From NCBI RefSeq assembly GCF_019320115.1, contig NC_089587.1, positions 105,201,158-105,265,157 on the forward strand: a DNA stretch of 64,000 bases, written 5' to 3'. Both the position numbers and the translations under genes were made by a program. Shown in pieces: positions 23,345 through 34,599 of the stretch (position 1 is its first letter; each line of letters starts with the position of its first letter). The stretch is from Miscanthus floridulus (lineage: Eukaryota; Streptophyta; Magnoliopsida; Poales; Poaceae). Under the pieces are notes generated by a model that was given only the letters and a program-made list of their open reading frames with translations, was not told where the DNA came from and did no database searches.

Positions 23345-24426
23345 TGGGAAATCCTATCGATGGCAACAAAGGAAAGTTGGGACGTGGTTTTATGTCGGCT
23401 GATAAGTTGGAAGAAATTGATGTTGGTGATGGTTCTAAGCCAAGGCCGATGTATATTAGTGCAAAGTTAGACCCAGAATATAAATCAAAGTTGATAGATC
23501 TGTTGAAAGAGTTTAAAGATTGTTTTGCTTGGGATTACACGGAAATGCCTGGATTGGATCGTTCCATTGTTGAGCATCGATTACCCATTAAACCTGGATT
23601 TCGTCCTTACAAACAACCTCCACAGAAGATATACAAAGAGGAGGTATTGGCCAATGTGAAGAAGGAGGTTGAAAGATTAATAGAAGCAAACTTCATTCGG
23701 CCATGCAAGTATGCAGAGTGGATTTCAAATATAGTACCGGTATACAAGAAAAATGGAAAAATGAGGGTTTGCATAGATTTTAGAAATCTTAATAAGGCCA
23801 CTCCCATGGATGGTTACCCAATGCCAGTTGCTGATTTTCTAGTAGATGCAGCAGCAGGTTATGAAGTCATTAGTTTTATGGATGGTAATGCTGGCTATAA
23901 TCAAATTTTTATGGCAATGGAAGATATTTCAAAAACAGCCTTCAGATGTCCTGGTCATATTGGTTTGTTTGAATGGATAGTCATGACATTTGGGTTAAAG
24001 AATGCCGGTGCAACTTATCAAAGAGCTATGAATTATATTTTTCACGAGCTGATCGGCAAGATTGTAGAGATCTACATCGATGATGTAGTGGTCAAGTCTA
24101 GAAATCATGAAGGACATTTAGCCGATTTAAGAAAGACTCTGGAGTGCACAAGAAAGCATGGCTTGAAGATGAATCCAAACAAATGTGCCTTTGGAGTTTC
24201 GGCTGGTGAGTTTTTGGGATTTTTAGTTCGTAAAGGAGGAATTGAAGTTGGGAAAAAGAGCATGGAAGCAATAGACAAAGTTGTGCCGCCAACCAATCTC
24301 ACAGAATTACAATCATTGTTAGGCAAAATCAACTTTGTAAGAAGATTCATATCCAATCTATCAGAGAGTTTTACCCTTTTCTCCTTTATTAAAGCTCAAG
24401 AAGGATCAAAAATTTGTATGGGGTGA
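23344..24426 (+). pseudogene. Reverse transcriptase of T2
   Basis: 360-residue frame, one base overlapping the protease frame. RT blocks are in order: SKLIDLLKEFKDCFAWDYTEMPGL, VEHRLPIKPGFRPYKQPP, EANFIRPCKYAEWISNIVPV, RVCIDFRNLNKATP, FMDGNAGYNQI, FGLKNAGATYQRAMN and the catalytic YIDDVVVKS with both aspartates. One substitution is notable: FMDGNAGYNQ where related elements usually have a FLDA/MD.YSGYNQ pattern. The frame is lost near 24366, after ISNLSE, by a 1- or 2-base indel; thumb and RNase H continue in the gag frame from there. Confidence 0.88.
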
Positions 24427-25720
24427 CATACAACAAAAGGCTTTTGATGAGATCAAGCAATATATGAAGGCACCACCTGTGCTGGTACCTCCACAACTTG
24501 ACAAGCCTTTTAAGTTGTATGTGGCGGCCGATAGCCTAACGATAGGATCGACCCTTATGCAAGAATTTGAAGGAAAAGAAAGAGTCATAGCTTATCTTAG
24601 CCAAAAGCTGCTAGACCCGGAAACAAGGTATTCGGCTACAGAAAAACTTTGCTTGTGTGTGTATTACTCATGTACCAAATTTTGGCACTATTTGTTGAAT
24701 GCCGAATGCGTGGTAGTTTCTAGTTTTGATGTAATCAAACATATGCTATCAATGCCAATTTTGAATGGAAGAATTGGCAAATGGATTTTAGCATTGTCAG
24801 AATTTAATTTAAGGTACGAATCGGCAAAGGCGATAAAAGGTCAAATTATTGCTGATTTTATTACCCAACATCGGGATCTTTCTGTTGAGGCAATAAGCAT
24901 TGTGCCTTGGGCCTTGTTCTTCGATGGATCATCTTGTAACAAAGGTGGTGGTGCTGGTATTCTCTTGATTTCCCCACAAGGAAAAACTTTTGAGTATGCG
25001 GTTCCTATTGAATTTCATGTTACTAATAATCAGGCAGAGTATGAAGCGTTGCTTAGAGGGCTTCAGCTTCTTATAGAAGTAAAGGCCGTTGCTGTTGAAA
25101 TCTTTGGGGATTCTGAGTTGGTGATTAATCAACTGAGTGGTCAGTATGAATGCAAGAACAATGTGTTAAGAGAATATTATGAGGAGTGTAGAGAACTTTT
25201 GAAGAATTTTCTGGTAGTAACCTTGCATCATATCCCTAGAGAGTACAATGAAGAAGCAAATAAGTTAGCTCAAGCTGCTTCTAGATATCGAGAGAGTCGG
25301 GAAGTTTTTGCTATAGAAGAAGGTGTTTTAAATACTGATCAAGTAGATGGTGATTGGAGATACGAAATTACCAATTATCTGAAAGGTCCATCTCAAAAAG
25401 TTTCCCGAAAAGTCAGGTACAAAGCTCTCAAATTTGTGTTCCTTGATGATCAGTTATATTACAAGTCCATCGATGGAGTATTGCTCAAATGTTTAAGTCA
25501 AGAAGAGGCCAAGAAAGTGATGTATGAGGTTCATGAAGGATTGTGTGGTGCACACCAGTCAGCTTATCGGATGAAGTGGATAATTAGGAGAACTGGCTAT
25601 TTTTGGCCGACTATGTTGGAGGATTGTTTTGAATATTACAAAGGGTGTCACAATTGTCAAAAATTCAGCAATATTCAAAAAGTTCCAGCATCTGCTATGA
25701 ATCTTATAATCAAGCCTTAG
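24367..25720 (+). pseudogene. RNase H, archaeal-type RNase H and integrase zinc domain of T2
   Basis: The frame reopens about 24367 and is open through 25717. The first RNase H shows YVAADSLTIGSTLMQ and AYLSQKLLDPETRYSATEKLCL. The second, plant/archaeal-type RNase H shows WALFFDGSSCNKGGGAGILL, NNQAEYEALLRGLQLL and GDSELVINQL, with D-E-D positions kept. The dual arrangement is diagnostic of Tat elements. The integrase HHCC domain follows: HEGLCGAHQSAYRM..WPTMLEDCFEYYKGCHNCQ. The frame ends at TAG 25718-25720 in IIKP*PFRGWG, where family members have Trp (TGG to TAG). Confidence 0.88.
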
Positions 25721-26566
25721 CCGTTCAGAGGATGGGGTATAGATTTAATTGGTCAGATCAATCCTCCTTCTAGTAAGGGACACAAATTTGTACTCTTGGC
25801 CACGGATTATTTCACCAAGTGGGTTGAAGCTATCCCTTTGAAGAAGGTAACGTCAGAAAATATGATCAGTTTTGTTAAGGAACATATAATTCACAGATTC
25901 GGGATTCCTCAAACTATAACAACTGATCAAGGAACTCAGTTTACTTCTTCAGAATTCTGTGATTTTGCCAAAGATATGGGGATTAAGTTGTATAATTCTT
26001 CTCCTTACTATGCATAAGCTAATGGTCAGGCAGAAGCATCAAATAAGATTATGATTAAAATCATCCAGAAGAAGATTGATGAAAAAACAAGGAGATGACA
26101 CTTGGTTCTTAATGAAGCATTGTGGGCTTACCGAATGGCTTGTCATGGGTCCACTCAAACGTCTCCCTATGAACTGGTTTATGGGCATCATGCTGTATTA
26201 CCATGGGAATTACGGTCAGGTTCAAGGCGAGTTGTGTTACAGAAAGAATTGGTAGAAGAAGATTATAAGAATTTGATGATGGATGAATTGGAAGATTTAC
26301 ATTTGATTCGTCTCAAGGCATTGGAAAATATTGAGAAAAATAAAATACGCGTTGCCAAGTATTATAACAAAAGGGTTAGGCTGAAGCAATTCGCAGAAGG
26401 AGACTTGGTTTGGAAAACTATATTGCCAGTTGGAACAAAGGATAGAGCGTTCGGCAAATGGTCTCCAAATTGGGAAGGTCCTTTCCGAATAGTAGAATGT
26501 GTACCTGGCAATGCATACATATTGAAGACTTTATTTGGGGAGGAGTTTACCAGAGCACATTGCTGA
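25721..26566 (+). pseudogene. Integrase core and C-terminus of T2
   Basis: Same frame as the zinc domain. The DDE core is seen as WGIDLIGQI, LLATDYFTKWVEAIPL (first D), TITTDQGTQFTSSEF (second D) and ANGQAEASNKI (E). Two stops interrupt: TAA 26015-26017 (CAA to TAA in YYA*ANGQ) and TGA 26096-26098 (TGG to TGA before HLVLNEALWAYR). The C-terminus has YYNKRVRLKQFAEGDLVW, WSPNWEGPFRIVECVPGNAYIL. The TGA at 26564-26566 follows an apparent frame loss; a short tail (AESFEKQLEEMTDVYVNAD) is readable in the next frame. No chromodomain is seen, as usual for Tat. Confidence 0.87.
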
Positions 26567-26642
26567 ATCCTTTGAAAAACAGCTTGAAGAAATGACCGAT
26601 GTCTATGTCAATGCTGATAGATGATGCTGCTTCCCCATAAGT

Positions 26643-27641
26643 CTAACAAGCCTTAACCTTTGCTGTACTGCCTTTAGCATAGTTAACTGAAGGAAAACTT
26701 AGATTGAAGAGGCTCACAGAGGTTATCTGATGCATGTATAGCTGGAGCCACATTTGAATTAGCCACCAGGGACCATTCACACAAGAGATTTCTCCACCTT
26801 GGCGCATCTGAAGAGTAATCTGATGCATCATATGATAAACAGACCCTAAGAGATATTTGCCTAGTGGGATCTGAGTGCCTGCAGCTAAGTCTTCAGCCAT
26901 CACCATGTGATTCAGGGTTGGTTCATTGGATTTTCCATAGAAGATGAATCTGCATAGCCACATATTCATGAAGGCTTTCAACTCTTTGTCAGAGATGGTG
27001 CCAGATGCATTCATGTAGTTCTGGATGTATTTGACCCATCCACATCCAGAGCTAACGGCTCTTTGATTACTTTTGCTCTTGTACTTATAAGGGTATACTG
27101 GTAGTGACACGTTCAAGCCAGTCATCATGAACACGTCGGCTAGAGTGATGGTCATCATACCATGGCCGAAAATGAAGGCATTAATGGTGTCAGACCAAAA
27201 ATGGGAAGCTGCTATCAAAAGGGAATCGTTTCTGGGTGTTTCTGCTAAGGATAATTCCAGACAATGACTGATGTCTTGACTTTCCCAGTGGCTGCTGCTT
27301 TTCTCTAGCATTCTCCTATACCAATTCCGCCATCCAGTGATTGGGGGAAATGGCCAATTCTTGAACGTGTTTGGCCATCGGTTTGGCAAGGTGATCCCAG
27401 ATTTGAAAGGGATTCTTTGGGTTTCCTTCTCGATAATTTCAAAAGGGTTAGGATTTCCCATTGGACCAAGGAAATAGGAATCGGGGTTGGCAGCATAGGG
27501 GATCAAAATCTGATTCTTGTATTCCTTTAAAGGGTGATTGAAATCAAAGAGGAATAAGCCAAAAGAAGAACGAGAAGATCAAGTGGAAATTGCCGAATAT
27601 AAGTGAAGTTTACCTCTGGAATTTCATCCTGGGTCGCCATT
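26643..27641 (-). CDS. Antisense plant mobile domain protein of T2, two predicted exons
   Basis: Exon 2 is an uninterrupted frame ending TAG at 26643; with a 90-nt intron removed it joins exon 1. The proposed 5' splice site is CCAGAG/GTAAAC (exon ends 27615) and the 3' site is CCTTTAAAG/GAATAC (exon resumes 27524). This gives MATQDEIPE then EYKNQILIPYAANPDSYFL. An alternative in-frame ATG lies at 27763. The protein is about 300 residues. Plant mobile domain (aminotransferase-like) features: ISHCLELSLAETPRNDSLLIAASHFWSD, INAFIFGHGMMTITLADVFMMTGL, ELKAFMNMWLCRFIFYG and AAGTQIPLGKYLLGSVYHMMHQ. It opposes gag-pol, just upstream of the 3' LTR. Antisense PMD ORFs are known in Tat elements; their function is not. 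Unlike gag-pol it has no stop. Confidence 0.8.
27525..27614 (-). other. Predicted 90-nt intron in the antisense PMD gene
   Basis: GT...AG on the minus strand with a T-rich 3' part (CCTTTAAAG end). Reading through instead extends exon 1 to a stop after SLISITL and leaves exon 2 to begin at an internal ATG (27506). Splicing gives one continuous frame. Predicted, not shown. Confidence 0.55.
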
Positions 27642-27778
27642 GAAGATTCGAAGTGGGTCCGAGGTTGCGCTGAAAGCTTGAATTTTTGGACAGCGGCTGC
27701 GGTGTTGAACGGTGCTGACCTAGGAGGAAGAAGGAGCTTGTGGTCAATTTCAGAATAAAACAACTTTTATCCTGAAAT

Positions 27779-27790
27779 TGAGGGGGCATG
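27779..27790 (+). other. Polypurine tract of T2
   Basis: TGAGGGGGCATG directly precedes the 3' LTR start TGTTAACAC. Confidence 0.8.
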
Positions 27791-29156
27791 TGTTAACACT
27801 GGATTTTGGTCGACTCTGGAGGATGACAGGTGGACCCGCATGCGGGAAGAAGGATATTCGGCAAACAAAACGAGCGGTCGGCTAAATGCTTGTGCAGTCG
27901 GTTACTTCAGAAGGTGGTGACTCCATTCGGGAAAGCAGAAGATGGCAGGCAAAGCCGATCGAAAAGATGAAAGTTGTAATAATAAAGGACTCTAAGAGTT
28001 TAGGGCAAGGAATCATAGTTTCCAAGTTTATTTAAGGGTTCCTTTGTAAATCATAGTCTTTTAGGACTCGGGTTTTGTCTAGGGTATAAATATTGACCCT
28101 CGACCATTGTAATAGGTGTTCACAACCAAATCAACACAACCGGCCCCGTGCCAACTTTCGAGTCCTTTTGTCGTGTCGTCGAGTTCTTCGAGAGGAGTCA
28201 TCGATCCGTCGACCTCCGTAAGTTCCGACAACCTTGTTATCATGTTTAGTATCATGCGGTGGATTTAGACGTGATGCAAGTAGTCTTGTTTGTTTTCAAT
28301 GATCGTGCGGCGGATCTTTGCTTGACAATCAAGAAGTCTTTGCTTATGCTTTGTTTATGAGTAGATACCATGCGGCAGGCGTTTGCTCAATATGCTTAGT
28401 GAAAGCAAGACAGTTATTGGCTCTATTAGATATGGCAAAATCTAAATAGATTCATTAAGTTATCCTGTGTTGCATGTTTTAAATATTTTATATATTTGTA
28501 ACACACTTCTGCCCAATCTAGATTGATATTGTTCGGCCCTCTCTTATGGTTTTATTCGTGCTTCAATGATCATTGCTTTTCATATTACCTTTGCAAATAG
28601 ATAACATGCTCATAATGGCTGAATTATTTTAATCTAGATTGTCACATGTCGTAGGTTCATGCATGTTAATTACGTTTAAGCTTTAACGAAACTAGGTGTC
28701 GTGCGGCAGATGCAGGTTTTAGATTAGTTTAGTCGTGTTTATTTGCATGTTCCTTCTTCATGGACCCCAACTCGGCTGGATTGCTGAGCTTGGTTATGCA
28801 TTAACTCATAATTAATGTCACTTGTTCAAACATGTCTTCCCATGCACATGCATTCGGCAATTGGATCTTTACGTGTGTTCATCTTACGATTAGCTGAATA
28901 GTTTATAAACTTGTTGGCAGACAGCTTCCTATAGCTGTATGTCGTTGTAAGTGGCTTCAGGGCCGTATATATGGAACTATCTGGTCTCACCCGACATGTT
29001 CCGATTTGGCATTTAACTATTTTATCCCTTGTTAGTTTTTTTTAGGTCAAACTGACTGGCACGTTTCCAGATCACGAAGCACCCGGGGACCCGATTGAAG
29101 CCACGCTTTCCGGCTTGCTGTGTGTGAGGCACAGTGTGTCACATTTTGTGTCAATA
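27791..29156 (+). mobile_element. 3' LTR of element T2
   Basis: 1366 bp, same length as the 5' copy, about 30 substitutions by eye, nearly all transitions. Last bases GTGTCAATA against GTGTCAACA. Followed by the GGGGT target copy. Confidence 0.95.
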
Positions 29157-32078
29157 GGGGTGTCCCGAACAAAGCTAGGAAGAATATCAAGGACCATCTT
29201 GCCGCCCTCCAAATTCTAAAGGAGAGGGGCGTGAAGGGATCAGGGATCATCGGTGCCTACCATATGCGGAGGGTGGCGCTGCTAAGGAGCCACGCGCTTC
29301 CCCTGTACCTAATGGTGCTCAGAGCATCGCTCGAAGGGACGATGCTTGTCGACAAAGCGCTCTCCCCTCTAAAGTAGCACAGCGCATCAAGGAGGCGATG
29401 GAGCCTTCGAAGGACAACACCGGTGTTGTCCTTGATTTCGTGTATCCGGTGCTGGGGCATCGCCCAATGCGGCCAAAACCAAGGTTCATCGACTTCATAA
29501 GTTCTCTTTCCCCGTGCTTCCTTTTTACTTGAATTCCTGACCCCTTGATGCTGACCTCGGGATAGCAGGACTAGCTAAAGAGTCTTGTCTTCATGGATAG
29601 CCTAACTCCACTGTCGAAGGACCTACTCATGGTGGCGGCGAATCGCACTGTGGCCGAGTGGGATAGGAAGATGAAGGAGTTCAAGAGGAAGAAGATGCTT
29701 CAGAAGCAGCAAGCACGGGAGCGAGGAGAGAGACAGATAGTGACAATGACGAGGAGGAGGAGGAGGAGTATGACAAGGTAGTTGCCAACATTGAGTGGGG
29801 TGACCTAGGGGGCAAGGACACGCTGACAGGTGCCCACTCATTAATGTAGGGACCCTTCCTGTTCCACACCGGGGAAGATGCGGCCATGAGGCCGGAGGAG
29901 GCGAGCTAGACCATTGGCTCTTCCTTAGGACTAGTGGGTGTGGACGGATCCGCCGCCGCACCTAGGGTGCCGATGGAGGGGGGTGGCTCCACTGCCGCGC
30001 CCCACAAGCTGATAGGGGTGGGCGGATCTACCACTGTGTCCGAGGTGTTGATAGAGAGGGGTGGTTCCACCGCCGTGCCCTCGGAGGCAAGGGAGATGAG
30101 CCCCTCTACCCAGGAGCAGGGGACAGGCTCAAAACGGTCCCACCTAGATGAATTGGAGCAGGAATCTAGGGGTTCATCCCCAAAACGTCCCTACCACCCA
30201 ACAACGCCAGCGTAAGTCACTGATTCCTTTGTTTTTTTTGTTTTTTTAGTGTGACCTTATGCCTTTTAACTCTTGCAGAGTCTTGAGACAGGGTCGTTCT
30301 TTGGCGCTGGCGCCCAAGACGAGCGTTGCTCTTTAGGTGGGATGGGCGCCGTCGCCTGACATTGCCCCTGTTTTGGGTAGGAGCGGAGCTAATGTTGTGG
30401 CCTTGTCGACCAGTCAGACGCCACCTGTGGTGGCGCCCATGCCCTCGATAGGTCAAGCAGACGTCGGGGCTAGCAGAGCACCCTCGGGGGTCGTCGAGCA
30501 AACAACGGTGGAGGTGACTTCGCTGCCTACATCAGAGCGGATGGAGCTACCGCTCATGCTTGTGGCACCCTCTGTGGTGGGTGCGGTGCCATAGGTCAAG
30601 GCCCAGCATCATAACTGGAGGTGGCCATGACTGTGACAAGCCAGGCATAGCCGAACATAGTCACGGTGGTGTCCGAGGGAGCAGCACGATCCGTGCCACC
30701 GGCGGCCCAGGCGATGGCGCCTGAGGTGGGCCGGACATCGCCTGGGCCGGACGGAGGGGGACATGGCCGGAGAATCCCTGGGCATTGTGGTGGTGGTGGA
30801 GAGGACCATCAGGGGGTCACCATTAGCCCTGATGTTGGGGGGCAACCGCTCGCCCGCAATGGGTGAGTCACTGCTCTAGTGGATGGATCCTCAAGACCCA
30901 ACATCAATTCTCTTCTCGCTCGATGATGCTACCGAGAGCATAGAGCGAGAGAGTCTCGACGGAGGGATCTCAGCTATGATGTATGTCCTGAACCAGGCCA
31001 GGGGTGTCCTACATGATGTCATCATTCCCACTAGTCAGGTATTCACTTGATCTTCTCTCTCGCTTTCTTCTTTCTTCATGTGTTTTTGTGTTTTTGACAC
31101 TGGTCTTCTTTTCAGTCCCTCATTGCTCGTAGCCAGGAGAAATCCTAGTTCCTCCACGAGCAAAAGGTGGAATGGGACCACCTCACTAAGGAGGTCTGGC
31201 TACACGGAGACGTGAGCGCCCAGCTTGCTACCACCCAACAGTGGGAAGTCAAGGCGCATTGGGGCGCGGAGGAGGTGCATGGGATGTTCTAGGATCTATT
31301 GGTGAGGGTGCGACAGGACAAGGAGGTGACCGCCTAGGTCCAAAAGGAGTAGGACAAGCTGCTCCAGAAGGATGTTGAGGCCTACTAGTAGGTCATTGAC
31401 CTCCTGGCTAAGGTGGAGAGGGAGCAGGATCTCAAGCTAGAAGTCGAGGAGAGGTCTGCGGCCCTATAGCAAAAGGTGAATCTAGATGCTAAGGTGGTTG
31501 CCTGGCTGCAAAGGGAGCGAGACGAGCTATGCTAGACTATAGAAAGACTTTGCTCAAAGCCTAGCACGGCCCACGAGGAGCCCGACCAGGCCATCCAAGA
31601 GCGCGACGAGGCATGTTAGGGGGTCAGCTCCCTCTAAGCGGATCTTGGAGCCACGGTGGCCCGAAGGTTGGAGGCCAAGAGCATCTCTGTTAGGCTAGGT
31701 ATGGAGCTTGTCGAGGTGTAGGGGATTCTTTAGGCCGAGAGTGATGAGCATGATCTCCTACGCGCTGCCATCGGGCTAGTTTTCAATGACCTGGGGGTGG
31801 CGTGGCCAGAGGAAACCAGCTCACTTGCGGCCTGTGTCGTAGATATTACAGCGCGGGTGCGCCAACTTGAGGAGAACGCCTTTCACGCTGGGATCACCCA
31901 AGCCTTTGCTATTGCCCGCTCTCATTATGATCGGGAAATTGATTTGGAGATAATGAGCCTCGGCTTTGCGCCTGGCTATGAAGCCTCTGAGCATGATGAG
32001 ATTGAGAAGGCAGTGACTCCCATTGCGTGGAACCTGGCGGATAGGATGAAAGACATAGTTCTCCCCCCGAGGAGGTAG
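29157..32078 (+). pseudogene. Antisense extra ORF of T1, 3' portion
   Basis: Continues the frame interrupted at 18718: VPNKARKNIKDHLAALQILKERGVKGSG, then IGAYHMRRV and VAQRIKEAMEPSKDN. Low-complexity Gly/Ser/Ala-Pro repeats follow (GVGGSTAAP-like, 29935-30100) and a spacer. From about 31110 to 31780 there is a Lys/Glu/Gln/Leu-rich coiled-coil region with many stops, then a C-terminal module, FHAGITQAFAIARSHYDREIDLEIMSLGF, ending TAG at 32078. That order (N-terminal module, low complexity, coiled coil, ARSHY tail) is that of the putative gypsy-type transposon proteins. Two T-rich gaps (30215-30280 and 31040-31115) have intron-like borders (gtaagtc...gcag; gtattc...cag), so the gene probably had introns. 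Decayed; function unknown. Confidence 0.7.
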
Positions 32079-32604
32079 TTAGTCGAACGAGTCTGATAAA
32101 CATTTATCTGTAATATGTGGACAAGTGTCGGTGCTTTTGTGTTCAAAAAATAGATTCATAATTTCATTTCGTAATTTTGTTTCATTTGTCTAAACTTGTT
32201 TTCTTCCTTTTTGTATTCAAGAAAAGAGGTTTATGCGATCCGACCCTTCCGTTCATTAAGACCATAGGGCCTAAGGTGTATAAGGAGAAAATTTCGATTA
32301 TGCTAGTGAGAAAAGTTACTATAGCCATCGAGGCGTGGGTTTTTTGCAGTCTTACCAGGCATGCTCGTTTATCTGTTCCCACAAACATTGCCGCTAACCT
32401 TAACGCGAGGAACAGGTCTAACGTAATGCTCTTATATTTGCACGTACCCCTTACTTAGGATTTAACGATCATTCCGTGACTGTGCGTTTGGTCTCATTGC
32501 TGGCCCAGCATTCCCCGAGACCCTACACGTGGCGGGGATTTGGTCAAGGGTCGGCTCATTTTGTAACTGTCGCTCCATTCATGGTTTTCATGACTGGAGG
32601 GATT

Positions 32605-33505
32605 GAGGCGATGTTGCCTGCCTCGACGGCTCAAGGGACGCGCTTTATGAGCTCACTAACGAGGATGTTCAAACGGAATCCAGTCCCATCGCTCATGACT
32701 GGGTCAGCAAAGCCCTCAGGTGGCATTTTGTTGTTTTGTAACCCACCTTCCAATAGATTCCCCCTCAATGGGGATTCTATGGGCTCGGCTAAAGGCTAGA
32801 TTGAACTAGGAGGTTGAGATAACCCTATCTGCTTCTATGCGGGTTGGGCAAAGGCCACTGAGGCTCATCTGCATTTTCTTCCCTGGCTTTTGTTCGACAC
32901 GAGGCGGCCTCGGACCCTTCGTGGGCCAGCATTCGAACCTTGGTCTCTCGATCTCGAATCGAGCGGCTTGAGCCCCCGAGCCCCTTGGGGTCTGATAGGG
33001 GGTCGGCCGTGTTTCGTGTGTCACCCCGTCCTTGTCTTCCGCAATAAGAGGGGTTGAGCTAACGACACTTGCCTCGACGGCCCGAGTGTCGTGCTCAATG
33101 AGCTCGCTAACGGGCACGTTCGTGTGGAATCTAAGTCCGTCATTCGGTGATGGGGTCGGTAGAGCCCTCATGTGGCATTCTAGTACTTCTTAACCCACCT
33201 CCTGACAGATGCCTGAGTCGTTCGATAGGCTTAGGTGGCCCGTTGGCCTCTCCTCGATGGAGATTCTATGGGTTTGGCTTGAGGTTAGAATCAAACGAGA
33301 AAGGTCAAGATGTCCCTGTCCGCTTCTAAGTGGGGTCGGGCAAGGGTGCTGGGGCTCATCTCGGGTTTTCTCCCCTATCTCTGTTTGATGCGAGGCAGCC
33401 TCGAGCCCTTTGTGGGCCGGCCTTCAAACCTCGATCAGTTGTTGCTCATATCGAATGAGGCGACTACCGCTTCGTGACGTGACACGAAGCGTTGAGATGC
33501 AATGT
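32605..33505. repeat. Degenerate tandem repeat, about 455-bp unit, 2 copies
   Basis: Units begin near 32605 and 33057. Each has TTGCCTCGACGGC, GAGCTC(A/G)CTAACG, a GGTGGCATT(T/C)T block, GGGGATTCTATGGG or GGAGATTCTATGGG, TCTGCTTCTA/CCGCTTCTAA, GGGCTCATCT and a 'gtgggcc' block. Identity looks moderate with small indels. Partial echoes near 33700 and 34100. Confidence 0.7.
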
Positions 33506-34599
33506 TTTGGATGTATAGAATTAATGTATGATTTAATTGAAACAAAAGCAGGGGTCAGTGATGTTACCTTGGTTGTATGAGTGATGAGAAGCTCTTATCA
33601 GACATGTCTATGCGGGGTTCGGGTCCAACATTTGCGACAGAGCCAGCGTGACCTGCATGAGCATCGCAATTTTTCATTTCTATGTCTCGACGGTGATCCG
33701 AGCTGTTTGATCGATTTAGGTGACCTGACAGCTTCTCCTTGAAGGAGATTTTGCAGGAGGACCCCTCCAAACCCTTCTCAAGAAGGCAGATGCCAAAGCT
33801 TGGGGTACGAGGAACTATGAATTTGATAATACTGGTGAACAAAAACACCGAAGCTGCTAGGGCATAGAGTCTAGCGGTTCATCTAGTTTTACACCCACAC
33901 ACCGTGTCTTCGGTTTTTATATGTAAGGAGGGGTCGGGCGAAGAGAATGTCTAAACGAGTAGACACTCTTGGCATCCCCCGAGCGATATCCATGCCCCTA
34001 CTATTGCTAGGGTCGGAGGCTCAGTAGTAGAATTGACACTCAAAGTAAGCAAACAAAGGTGCTTATCTTTTGGCAGCCATTTGTTCCGTGTTCCCATGGG
34101 CCATCTGATCGACTCAGGAGGCCCGTTGGGCTCCCCTTGATAGAGATTCCATTGTTGGGTCATTCTAGGTCCTGCTTAGGAAGCGGAGAGTCGCCTGCAT
34201 GTAGGTGCACCTTGATTCTCGCGCCTGGCTTGCGGTAGTTTTAGGCCATACCCAGGCAACGTCCTGTTTGACCAGGTGATGTCTCATCGATCAGAGCACG
34301 TCCCGTCGGTCTAGGCGCATCCCCTTGAATTCCCATCAGCATCGATTTCCCATCTGCATTGAATAGGGGAAGGGAGAGGTTTTTTCGTGCCAACCTTTCA
34401 CCTTTCCTCCATTGTTGCATCTCCTCCTTAAATAGGGGGAGGGAGGGGGTTCTTGTCCCCATTCCTTCACCTATTCTTGACCTACTACCTCCTCTCCTTC
34501 TTCCTTTTCATCGAATGCATTCGTGCGTCGTAGTGGTTCCTAAGTGAGAGAGGGTAATGCTAGGGAGAGAAAAACTCATAGATCCACTCATGAATATGG

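Larger units (their letters stand above)
18719..29156 (+). mobile_element. Element T2: young Tat-lineage Ty3-gypsy with antisense plant-mobile-domain ORF
   Basis: 10,438 bp, flanked by GGGGT on both sides. Both LTRs are exactly 1366 bp, start TGTTAACAC and end GTGTCAACA (one base changed in the 3' copy), giving near-perfect 9-bp inverted ends. I count about 30 substitutions and no indels between LTRs (about 2%). Gag-protease, RT, two RNase H domains and integrase are on the plus strand, followed by an antisense plant mobile domain ORF and a GAGGGGGCATG polypurine tract. It lies inside the antisense ORF of T1. Its pol is disabled by at least five in-frame stops and one frameshift. Confidence 0.95.
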
